6,635 nucleotides of DNA from an uncultured Clostridia bacterium (lineage in GTDB: Bacteria > Bacillota > Clostridia > Christensenellales > Borkfalkiaceae). The notes under the pieces are model-generated. The model saw only the letters and a program-made list of their open reading frames with translations, made no database searches and was not told where the DNA came from. Both the position numbers and the translations under genes were made by a program. Of the stretch, positions 1 to 5,376 are shown piece after piece. Numbering within the stretch: position 1 is the first letter of the stretch; every line of letters starts with the position of its first letter. Location of the stretch: the NCBI GenBank assembly GCA_947629225.1, contig CANRCY010000080.1:1-6635 (forward strand), read 5' to 3'.

Positions 1-31
1 TTTGCTCGCGGAAGAGAAATATAAATAAAAA

Positions 32-138
32 TGTCATTTCGACCGAAGTGAGCGTAGCGAACGGAGTGGAGAAATCTCTCCCTGATTTTTAATAATGTTG
101 AGATTTCTCGATTTCGCTTCGCTCCACTCGAAATGACA
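32..138. repeat. Imperfect inverted repeat, dispersed-repeat type
   Basis: The left arm (32-78) begins TGTCATTTCGA and ends GAAATCTC. The right arm (100-138) is its imperfect reverse complement, beginning GAGATTTCTC and ending TCGAAATGACA. An AT-rich spacer of about 21 bases separates them. The interior of the left arm has a rhythmic GAAG/GAGCG/AGCGAACGGAG pattern. I recall similar TGTCATTTCGA...GAGAAATCTC elements as dispersed intergenic repeats in several bacterial groups; that is memory, not a search. As RNA it would fold into a long hairpin. No transposase is present, so if it is mobile it would be a non-autonomous (MITE- or REP-like) element. Bases 1-31 hold only a possible tail of an upstream gene. 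Confidence 0.7.
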
Positions 139-143
139 ATATT

Positions 144-223
144 CCGCCCCACCCCCTACCCCCCCCCACGGAGGGAACATACGGGACCCCCTCGCGCGAG
201 CGGGGGGAGGGTAGGGAGAGGGG
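144..223. repeat. GC-rich inverted repeat with G-quadruplex motif
   Basis: C-tracts at 147-150, 152-156 and 159-167 (nine C in a row) are complementary to G-tracts at 202-207, 209-211, 214-216 and 220-223. Between them, 191-200 is the perfect palindrome CTCGCGCGAG. The element can fold as a nested hairpin. The G-rich arm also meets the simple four-tract quadruplex pattern with loops A, TA and AGA on the plus strand, which is the RNA sense for the downstream gene. It directly follows the 32-138 repeat, so two unrelated repeat elements may sit side by side. No coding potential is evident. Confidence 0.6.
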
Positions 224-260
224 AACCTTATTTTCCGACGAAGGGCGTATAACCCGACGT

Positions 261-299
261 TCGCCCTCATACAATGAAAGAGACCGTATGAGGGGGCGA
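261..299 (+). promoter_or_regulatory. Hairpin sequestering the RBS of the deacetylase
   Basis: TCGCCCTCATAC (261-272) pairs with GTATGAGGGGGCGA (286-299): seven perfect base pairs, a two-G bulge, then five more. The loop is 13 bases (273-285). The 3' arm contains the only Shine-Dalgarno-like sequence (AGGGGG, 291-296) for the ATG at 301. The folded form would therefore block ribosome entry. This is a structural reading; no known riboswitch class is recognised. Confidence 0.5.
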
Positions 300-300
300 T

Positions 301-1005
301 ATGAAAAAGCTTTCTTCGCGTGCCGTTTCCGCACTCGTCAACGTATTTCTCGTAGCCGTCGTGCTCGCGATCGGGGCAGTCTGCTTTTTCCCCGCGGCAG
401 AGACGGCTTCGGGCGTCAAGGACCGCGTCTATTACAAGGGTAACAGCGAAAACGGCGTTTCGCTCATGTTCAACGTCTATTGGGGAACGGAAGAGGTCTA
501 TCAAATCCTCGACATTTTAGACGGCTACGAGGCGAAGGCGACTTTCTTCCTCGGCGGCAGTTGGGCGGACGACAATTCCGCCTGCGTCAAAGAGATCGCG
601 GCGCGCGGGCACGAGATCGGTTCGCACGGTTATTTTCACCGCGAACATGACAAACTGAATTACGAGGGCAATTTCAGCGAGATCAAGACGAGCGTAGACT
701 TTCTCTCCCTCATCTCGGGGCAGAAAATCTTGCTCTTCGCCCCGCCTTCGGGGGCATATAACGAAAACACGGTGAACGCTGCCGAACGGCTCGGGCTCAA
801 AACGGTGATGTGGACGAAGGATACGATCGATTGGAGAGATCAGGACGCGGAGCTCTGTTTTACCCGCGCCACCAAGGACGCAAAGGGGGGAGACCTCGTT
901 CTGATGCACCCCATGCCGCACACGGCGGAAGCGCTCCCCAAAATGCTCGAATACTACCGCATGAACGGCTTGAAAATCGTAACGGTCGGCGAAAACCTCG
1001 CTTAA
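301..1005 (+). CDS. Membrane-anchored polysaccharide deacetylase homologue (NodB/CE4, YlxY/PdaB-like)
   Basis: This 234-residue protein has an N-terminal hydrophobic helix (about residues 9-31), best read as a signal anchor, followed by a NodB-homology fold facing the cell exterior. Recognisable pieces are ATFFLGGSW (80-88), the metal-site motif GHEIGSHGYFH (103-113, His109 and His113), APPSGAY (147-153), DTIDWRD (174-180) and LVLMHPM (199-205). In CE4 enzymes the first motif is TFDDG, and in sporulation-type PdaB it is FDxSWG. Here it reads MFNVYWG (56-62), so Asn58 and Val59 replace the usual catalytic Asp and metal Asp. Ala147 replaces the usual Arg of the RPP motif. It may therefore be inactive, or act with changed chemistry on peptidoglycan or another envelope glycan. 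The start at 301 follows AGGGGG. An M16 peptidase follows 28 bases downstream, matching the ylxY-mlpA order of Bacillus. The family assignment is secure; activity is not. Confidence 0.88.
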   Translation: MKKLSSRAVSALVNVFLVAVVLAIGAVCFFPAAETASGVKDRVYYKGNSENGVSLMFNVYWGTEEVYQILDILDGYEAKATFFLGGSWADDNSACVKEIAARGHEIGSHGYFHREHDKLNYEGNFSEIKTSVDFLSLISGQKILLFAPPSGAYNENTVNAAERLGLKTVMWTKDTIDWRDQDAELCFTRATKDAKGGDLVLMHPMPHTAEALPKMLEYYRMNGLKIVTVGENLA

Positions 1006-1033
1006 ACAAAAGGACTACATAAGGAGAAATACA

Positions 1034-2272
1034 ATGGTAACGACAAAGACACTTTCGAACGGCGTGCGCGTCATCGTCAAGCGGATGGAGGGGTTGCTTT
1101 CGGTGACGATGGGGGTGCTCGTCGGAACGGGCGCCGCCTACGAGACGGATGAAGAGGACGGCATTTCCCACTTCATCGAACATATGCAGTTTAAGGGCAC
1201 GGACAAGCATACCGCCTTCGAACTTTCGGACGCGTTCGACGCGCTCGGGGCACAGGTGAACGCCTTTACGGGAAAGGACATGACCTGCTTTTACGCAAAG
1301 TCCACGAGCGACCACGCCGAAGAGGCGTTTGCCCTGCTCGCGGAGCTCTTCCTCGGGTCCACCTTCCCCGAAGAGGAAATGAAGCGGGAGAAAGGGGTCG
1401 TCGCGGAAGAGATCAACATGGACGAAGATTCTCCCGAAGATCTCTGCCTCGATCTGCTCGCCCGCGCCGCATACGGCAACCGCGGCTACGGCAGGAACAT
1501 TTTGGGACCCGTCTCCAACGTGCTCGGCTTTACCCGCGAACAGCTCTTCGCCTACAAAAAGGAGCGTTATTGCCCGCAGAACATCGTCATCTCCTTTGCG
1601 GGGAACATCGATCTCTCCCTCGCTTCCGAGCTCGCCGAGAAGCACTTCGGCGGCATGGAGCCCTGCGGTTTCGTGCGGCGCGACCCTCCCGCCGTGCGGG
1701 AGACGGGCAACCTGTTCCGCAAAAAGCCCATCGAACAGGCGCACTTTGCCTTTGCCTTCCCCGCCATCGCGCGGGACGACCCCGCCTTTGCCGCAACGCA
1801 GGTGATGAACGTCATCTTGGGCGGCGGCATGAGCTCCCGCCTCTTCAAAAAGGTCCGCGAAGAGCTCGGGCTCGCCTATTCCGTCTATTCCTATTCCTCG
1901 CACTACGAAAAGACGGGGCTGTTCACGGTCTATGCAGCAGTGAATCCGCAGAAAGCGGAAGAGGCGGCGGCGGCAGTCCTCTCCGTCATCAGAGAGTTTA
2001 AGGAGAAGGGAGTGACCGAAGAGGAATTTCTGCGCGGCAGGGAACAGCTCAAATCGGGCAACATCTTCTCGCAGGAAAACACCTCTTCGCAGATGCTCCT
2101 CTACGGCAAGCAACTCCTCTACAAAAACGAGGTCTACGATTTCGAAAAGCGCATGGAGGAGATCTCCGCGCTCCGTCTTTGCGACGTTCACGACGCGATC
2201 GCCCAAAACTTCGACTTCGAAAAGGCGTGCGTCGCCTCGGTCGGCAACCTCGAAAGAGCCATCGGCTTATGA
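1034..2272 (+). CDS. M16 family zinc metallopeptidase (MlpA/processing-peptidase-like)
   Basis: This 412-residue protein has the size of the single-chain bacterial M16B peptidases related to mitochondrial processing peptidase. The inverted zinc motif HFIEH (residues 46-50) gives His46 and His50 as ligands and Glu49 as the catalytic base. Glu126 in VVAEEINMDEDSPED, 76 residues after His50, is the expected third ligand. The C-terminal half carries GGGMSSRLFKKVREELGLAY (263-282), including the Arg275/Tyr282 pair spaced as in active M16 enzymes. All key residues are present, so it should be an active peptidase, probably cytoplasmic because no signal peptide is visible. AAGGAG at 1021-1026 lies seven bases before ATG 1034. 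It is probably co-transcribed with the upstream deacetylase homologue. Its stop overlaps the next start as ATGA. Natural substrates of this family in Bacillota are poorly known. Confidence 0.93.
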   Translation: MVTTKTLSNGVRVIVKRMEGLLSVTMGVLVGTGAAYETDEEDGISHFIEHMQFKGTDKHTAFELSDAFDALGAQVNAFTGKDMTCFYAKSTSDHAEEAFALLAELFLGSTFPEEEMKREKGVVAEEINMDEDSPEDLCLDLLARAAYGNRGYGRNILGPVSNVLGFTREQLFAYKKERYCPQNIVISFAGNIDLSLASELAEKHFGGMEPCGFVRRDPPAVRETGNLFRKKPIEQAHFAFAFPAIARDDPAFAATQVMNVILGGGMSSRLFKKVREELGLAYSVYSYSSHYEKTGLFTVYAAVNPQKAEEAAAAVLSVIREFKEKGVTEEEFLRGREQLKSGNIFSQENTSSQMLLYGKQLLYKNEVYDFEKRMEEISALRLCDVHDAIAQNFDFEKACVASVGNLERAIGL

Positions 2273-2772
2273 GCCGCGCAGAGGGGTTTTTGCCCGTACA
2301 TAACGGGGAGAGCCGCCTGCTCGTGCTCGGCAGTTTTCCCTCGGTCATGAGCCGCAGAACGGAGTTCTACTACGGCAACCCGCAAAACCGATTTTGGCGT
2401 ACCGTATGCGGTTTTTTCGGCGAAGAAGTCCCGCAGAGCGTCGAGGGAAAGCGGGAATTTCTCCTGCGCCGCGGCATTGCCCTGTGGGACGTCGTCGTCT
2501 CGTGCGAGATCGTAGGCTCTGCCGATTCCTCTATCAAAAAGGAAGAGATCGCCGACGTTCCCGCCCTCCTTTCGGGGAGCCGTATCGGGCATATTTTCTG
2601 CAACGGCGGGAAGGCGTTCTCCCTCCTTTCGGAGCATTTCCCGCAGCTTTTGCCCCTTGCGCGTAAACTGCCCTCCACCTCTCCCGCAAACCCCCGCTTC
2701 TCCGCGGAGGTCTGGCATGACGCCTTGCGGGAAGTCTTCGGCGGGGAAAGCGATCGCCCCGCCGCGGAATAG
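2269..2772 (+). CDS. DNA-deoxyinosine (hypoxanthine-DNA) glycosylase, UDG superfamily
   Basis: This 167-residue protein belongs to the hypoxanthine-DNA glycosylase branch (family 6) of the uracil-DNA glycosylase superfamily. That branch removes deaminated adenine from DNA to start base-excision repair. Diagnostic segments are LVLGSFPSVMS (18-28), YYGNPQNRFW (34-43), ALWDVVVSCEIVGSADSSI (71-89), IFCNGG (109-114) and LPSTSPAN (134-141). Asn37 or Asn40 in the NPQN segment is the likely catalytic-site Asn; I infer which by analogy only. I chose ATG 2269 because the fold begins right after it and it forms an ATGA overlap with the M16 stop, implying translational coupling. An in-frame upstream ATG at 2179 would add 30 residues without family similarity. 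The ribosome site is weak (AAAGAG, about 2253-2258), in keeping with coupling. No functional link to the peptidase is evident. Confidence 0.88.
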   Translation: MSRAEGFLPVHNGESRLLVLGSFPSVMSRRTEFYYGNPQNRFWRTVCGFFGEEVPQSVEGKREFLLRRGIALWDVVVSCEIVGSADSSIKKEEIADVPALLSGSRIGHIFCNGGKAFSLLSEHFPQLLPLARKLPSTSPANPRFSAEVWHDALREVFGGESDRPAAE

Positions 2773-2805
2773 GGCGCTCCCCCCAAGGAAAAACCAAAAA
2801 AACCG

Positions 2806-2834
2806 TTGACATTCCGAAGGAATTGGTATACAAT
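2806..2834 (+). promoter_or_regulatory. Sigma-A type promoter of the acyl carrier protein gene
   Basis: TTGACA (2806-2811) and TACAAT (2829-2834) are separated by exactly 17 bases. Transcription would start near 2841, leaving a leader of about 37 bases that carries GGAGG (2866-2870). The spacer contains ATTCC-GAA-GGAAT (2811-2823), a perfect five-base inverted repeat around three bases. A repressor bound there would block polymerase. It does not resemble the FapR or FabT sites as I remember them. Confidence 0.85.
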
Positions 2835-2877
2835 AAAACAAAAAGCGAAGCCGCACCGCGGTTACGGAGGATCTACC

Positions 2878-3105
2878 ATGTTTGAAAAAGTATGTAAAAT
2901 GCTCGGCGAACATCTCGGCGTTGCGCCCGAGAGCATCCGTCCCGAACAGAGGATCGTCGACGATCTGAATGCGGACTCCCTCGACGTGATCGAACTCATG
3001 ATGGCGCTCGAAGAAGAGTACGGCATCTCCCTTCCCGAAGAAGAGATGGAAAAGGTAAAGACGGTGCAGGACGTTGTCGACATGATGGAACGCATCGCAA
3101 AGTAA
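2878..3105 (+). CDS. acpP: Acyl carrier protein
   Basis: This 75-residue acidic protein carries growing acyl chains in type II fatty-acid synthesis in the cytoplasm. The phosphopantetheine attachment site is NADSLDVIEL (residues 31-40) with Ser34. Helix II and the acidic segment EEEYGISLPEEEMEKVKTV follow as in standard ACPs. Length and order match the family throughout. GGAGG at 2866-2870 lies seven bases before ATG 2878. An earlier in-frame ATG at 2806 sits inside the -35 box and cannot be the start. The gene stands alone between its own promoter (2806-2834) and terminator (3119-3144), away from any visible fab genes. It is most likely the housekeeping ACP, but an ACP for another acyl pathway cannot be excluded from one gene. 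Confidence 0.96.
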   Translation: MFEKVCKMLGEHLGVAPESIRPEQRIVDDLNADSLDVIELMMALEEEYGISLPEEEMEKVKTVQDVVDMMERIAK

Positions 3106-3118
3106 CGCATGGAAAGAG

Positions 3119-3144
3119 GCTCTCTCCCGCAGAGAGCTTTTTTT
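3119..3144 (+). terminator. Rho-independent terminator after acpP
   Basis: GCTCTCT (3119-3125) pairs perfectly with AGAGAGC (3131-3137) across a CCCGC loop and is followed by seven T (3138-3144). A-rich bases before the stem can extend pairing into the T tract. It begins 13 bases after the acpP stop and separates acpP from the regulator gene. Confidence 0.92.
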
Positions 3145-3214
3145 CGGCTCCCGCCCCGTCGGTCGGAGGCGGCGCGGGCTTGCATTTTTTGTTTTAAGGA
3201 CTTTTCAAAAGAAT

Positions 3215-3241
3215 TTCCCGTCCCCGCGGGGAGGGAAGGAG
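3215..3241 (+). promoter_or_regulatory. Palindromic hairpin abutting the RBS of the regulator gene
   Basis: TCCCCGCGGGGA (3221-3232) is a perfect 12-base palindrome. Flanking TTCCC (3215-3219) and GGGAA (3233-3237) extend the stem past a single bulged G3220. The 3' arm runs into the Shine-Dalgarno AAGGAG (3236-3241), five bases before ATG 3247. Folding would partly mask it. A second small palindrome, CTTTTCAAAAG, lies at 3201-3211. No convincing promoter is visible between the acpP terminator and this gene, although TTGCAT at 3180-3185 could be a weak -35. Confidence 0.45.
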
Positions 3242-3246
3242 TGAAA

Positions 3247-5016
3247 ATGGAAATCGGCAAAATTACGGACGGCAACGCCGTCATGTTGTCTTTGAGCGGC
3301 AGGTTAGACGCGCTCTCCGCGCCCGCGCTGGCGGCGGCGGTGGGGGAGGTCGGCGAGACCTGCGACCTTGTGCTCGACCTCGACGGGCTCGAATATCTCT
3401 CTTCCATGGGGATCAGGGAACTCGTGCGCGCACAGATGAAGATGTCCCGCGGCGGAAGTTTTTCGGTCGTTCGGGTCCCGCAGACCGTCGCGGACGTGCT
3501 CCGTATGACGGGAATTTACGAGAGGTTGAATATTCCTTTGACCGTCTTTCTTCTCGCGCTCGCGCTGGCTGCGGCAGTCTACGGCGTGGCGCGCTACTTT
3601 GTCGCCGTGCAGGCATGGCGCTTTGACCGCGAGATCTTCTTCCGCACCCTTTGGGAAGTTCTGCCCGTTTTGATCGCAGTCGCCGCGACGGGGATCTTCT
3701 TGTCCGTCTACTTTGGCGTGACGGTCGCAAGACCCGTCAAAAAAATGCGCACCCTCGTGCGGCGGCTCTCCGAACGCCTCGAAGCGCACGCGGAAATCCC
3801 CGCCACGTTCGGCAACGGTTGCGTGGGCGCTCTTTCAGAGGCGCTTTCCGCGGAAGAGGAAAAACTCGCCGCTCTTCTCGAAAAGACGGCGGCGCAGACG
3901 GACGCCCGCGCGACGGAGCGGGAACGGCGGCTTGCCGCCCTCCGCATCTGCGAGGCGGTCGCGCCCGACGCCCTTTCGTTCGGCTCGCTCACCTTCGGGG
4001 TAGAGGCTTGCACCGCGCACATCGGGGAAGTCGGCGCGGATTTTTGCGACGCTTTCACATTGGACCAACGCCGCGTCTTTTTCGCCGTCGGCGACGTGTG
4101 GGAAAGGGGACTTTCTGCCGCGCTCTTTGCGGCGCGCGCGGTCCGACAATTACGGGAACGCATTGCGGAGGGCAAATCGCCCGCCGAAGCGCTCTCCGCG
4201 CTCAACGCCGAAGCGCTCGAAAGGGGAGACGGCATCGCCGCGACCCTCTTCTGCGGCATCTTCGACAGCGTCTCGGGCGAACTCCGCTATGCCAACGCTG
4301 GGCACCTGCCGCCCGTCGTCGCGGGGGAGACGTCGGGATTTTTGCGCATGCGCGCGGGAACGCCCGTCGGACTGTATCCCGACGCGCAGTTCACCGACGA
4401 GGTCTACGGTCTGCATCCCGGGCAGGGGCTCGTCGTCTACACGGACGGCGTGGTAAGCGCCTACAACGGCAAAGAATTTTTCGGGTACGACAGACTTCTC
4501 TCCGTCACGGCGGAATATTTCGGGGACTCGCTCAAAGGAGAGAGCGTTTCGCAGGGGCTCGTCGCCGCGGTAAAAGAATTCGGCGGCAACGGGGACGACT
4601 GCGCGGCGCTCACTCTCCGTTTTCCCGCGGGCGTACAGCGTTTGCTCGCGCCCGAACTCTCCGATCTCGAAAAGATGCGCGAACTTCTCGACAGTTGGCT
4701 GCAAGACGACCCGCGCAAGAAGAACATCGAGCTCGCCTGCGAGGAGATCTTCACCAATATCGTCAACCATGCGGGCGCGAAGGCGATACGGATCAACTGC
4801 GAACGGGACGAGAACACGCTCTCGATCCGCTTTACGGACGACGGCGAGCCCTTCAACCCTTTGCAGACGGAGAACGGGGAGAAGGAATTCTATTCCTATG
4901 CCGAGGGCGGAATGGGGATGACCATCATCCGCCGTATCGCGGGCGAGATCTTCTACCGTACGCAACAAAACAGGAACGTGCTCACGGTGCGGTTTCCCGT
5001 GATCAAGGGGATTTAG
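3247..5016 (+). CDS. STAS - membrane - SpoIIE/PP2C phosphatase - RsbW-type ATPase fusion regulator
   Basis: This 589-residue protein joins all signalling parts of a partner-switching module. Residues 1-96 form a STAS anti-anti-sigma domain: DLDGLEYLSSMGIREL, with Ser53 at the phosphorylated position and the usual closing VLRMTGIYERL. Two membrane helices follow (about 97-120 and 138-160) with only some 17 residues between them. Then come RPVKKM and a HAMP-like or coiled-coil linker (about 160-235). The SpoIIE/PP2C domain (about 240-460) keeps GADFCDAF (Asp265), GDVWERG (Asp283), YANAGHLPPVV, YTDG (Asp400) and GDDCAALTL (Asp450/451). The Asp265-Asp283 spacing of 18 matches SpoIIE Asp610-Asp628. 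The C-terminal HATPase (about 466-585) has the N-box EEIFTNIVNHA (Asn504), DDGEPFNP and GGMGM. ATG 3247 is preceded by AAGGAG. An upstream in-frame ATG at 3109 would read through the acpP terminator. No sigma factor gene is in the window, so the target is unknown. Domain calls are secure; circuit behaviour is inferred. Confidence 0.92.
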   Translation: MEIGKITDGNAVMLSLSGRLDALSAPALAAAVGEVGETCDLVLDLDGLEYLSSMGIRELVRAQMKMSRGGSFSVVRVPQTVADVLRMTGIYERLNIPLTVFLLALALAAAVYGVARYFVAVQAWRFDREIFFRTLWEVLPVLIAVAATGIFLSVYFGVTVARPVKKMRTLVRRLSERLEAHAEIPATFGNGCVGALSEALSAEEEKLAALLEKTAAQTDARATERERRLAALRICEAVAPDALSFGSLTFGVEACTAHIGEVGADFCDAFTLDQRRVFFAVGDVWERGLSAALFAARAVRQLRERIAEGKSPAEALSALNAEALERGDGIAATLFCGIFDSVSGELRYANAGHLPPVVAGETSGFLRMRAGTPVGLYPDAQFTDEVYGLHPGQGLVVYTDGVVSAYNGKEFFGYDRLLSVTAEYFGDSLKGESVSQGLVAAVKEFGGNGDDCAALTLRFPAGVQRLLAPELSDLEKMRELLDSWLQDDPRKKNIELACEEIFTNIVNHAGAKAIRINCERDENTLSIRFTDDGEPFNPLQTENGEKEFYSYAEGGMGMTIIRRIAGEIFYRTQQNRNVLTVRFPVIKGI

Positions 5017-5057
5017 CGGGACGGATAAAATTTCCTTGCAAAATCATGTGCGAGCAG

Positions 5058-5086
5058 TTGCCTTTTTCCGCGGGCTCTGCTATAAT
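5058..5086 (+). promoter_or_regulatory. Strong extended -10 promoter of 6S RNA
   Basis: TTGCCT (5058-5063) and TATAAT (5081-5086) are 17 bases apart. TGC directly before the -10 gives the extended TGnTATAAT form. Initiation about seven bases downstream, near G5093, coincides with the first base of the RNA closing helix. Confidence 0.85.
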
Positions 5087-5092
5087 AAGAAC

Positions 5093-5276
5093 GACACCTG
5101 CGGTGTACGGAATTCGGGGAATGCGTAATCCACAATGTATTTTCGGGAGCCGACGTCGCGCGGACTATGCAAGGTCTGCTTTGAGCGGAAAGTCTGATGT
5201 CCGTGCGCTCTGCGCCCACCTGCGAGAAGCGGGTTGACCTTTTCCGATTTTGCGGCACAGGCGGATGTCTTTTTTT
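5093..5276 (+). ncRNA. ssrS: 6S RNA
   Basis: A transcript of about 184 bases fits the size and fold of 6S RNA, which mimics an open promoter and binds sigma-A RNA polymerase. The ends close: GACA (5093-5096) with TGTC (5266-5269), helped by CTGC/GCGG pairing further in. A second helix pairs 5110-5121 with 5240-5251, with one mismatch and three G-U pairs. The right strand of the central bubble carries the small hairpin ACCTGC-GAGAA-GCGGGT (5218-5234), inside a CCCACCTG context that I recall from other 6S RNAs. The apical arm includes CGGAC (5161-5165) with GTCCG (5199-5203). Seven T (5270-5276) after the closing helix give an intrinsic terminator. No reading frame here looks coding. A covariance-model score would settle the identity; another structured RNA is the alternative. 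Confidence 0.78.
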
Positions 5277-5289
5277 CTCAAAAAAGGGG

Positions 5290-5309
5290 CGCGGAAAAAT
5301 TTTTTCGCG
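5290..5309. repeat. 20-base AT-centred palindrome between 6S RNA and the tRNA promoter
   Basis: CGCGGAAAAATTTTTTCGCG is self-complementary over all 20 bases if one G-T pair is allowed. It lies 13 bases after the 6S RNA T tract and 18 bases before the -35 box of the next promoter. It could be a protein-binding site or a backup terminator stem. No function is assigned. Confidence 0.45.
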
Positions 5310-5327
5310 AATCGGCATAAAAATCGG

Positions 5328-5356
5328 TTGCAAGAACGCGGCGGTTATGGTATAAT
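5328..5356 (+). promoter_or_regulatory. Strong extended -10 promoter of the tRNA-Glu transcript
   Basis: TTGCAA (5328-5333), a 17-base spacer and TATAAT (5351-5356) preceded by TGG give the same design as the 6S promoter 270 bases upstream. Start of transcription is expected near 5363. The mature tRNA begins at 5586, so the primary transcript has a leader of roughly 220 bases. Confidence 0.85.
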
Positions 5357-5376
5357 CACAGAGCAAACGAAATTTT

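Noticed and set aside
1..28. Possible tail of an upstream gene (LLAEEKYK then TAA in frame 2)
   Set aside because: Only eight residues are visible and another frame also stops nearby (22-24), so it cannot be supported as a feature.
860..2206. A long minus-strand reading frame opposite the M16 gene
   Set aside because: It is antisense to a protein with complete catalytic motifs and has shadow-type composition.
2179..2268. Longer start for the deoxyinosine glycosylase
   Set aside because: The extra 30 residues are an off-frame reading of the M16 C-terminus; the fold starts at 2269.
3109..3246. Upstream in-frame extension of the regulator from ATG 3109
   Set aside because: It would be translated through the acpP terminator hairpin and has no family similarity; AAGGAG before ATG 3247 fixes the start. 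GTG 3241 overlaps the Shine-Dalgarno and is also rejected.
3651..5237. A plus-strand reading frame of more than 500 codons overlapping the regulator gene
   Set aside because: It is out of frame with clear SpoIIE and ATPase motifs, is very rich in Arg and Ala as expected of a shadow frame in G+C-rich DNA, and runs into the 6S RNA.
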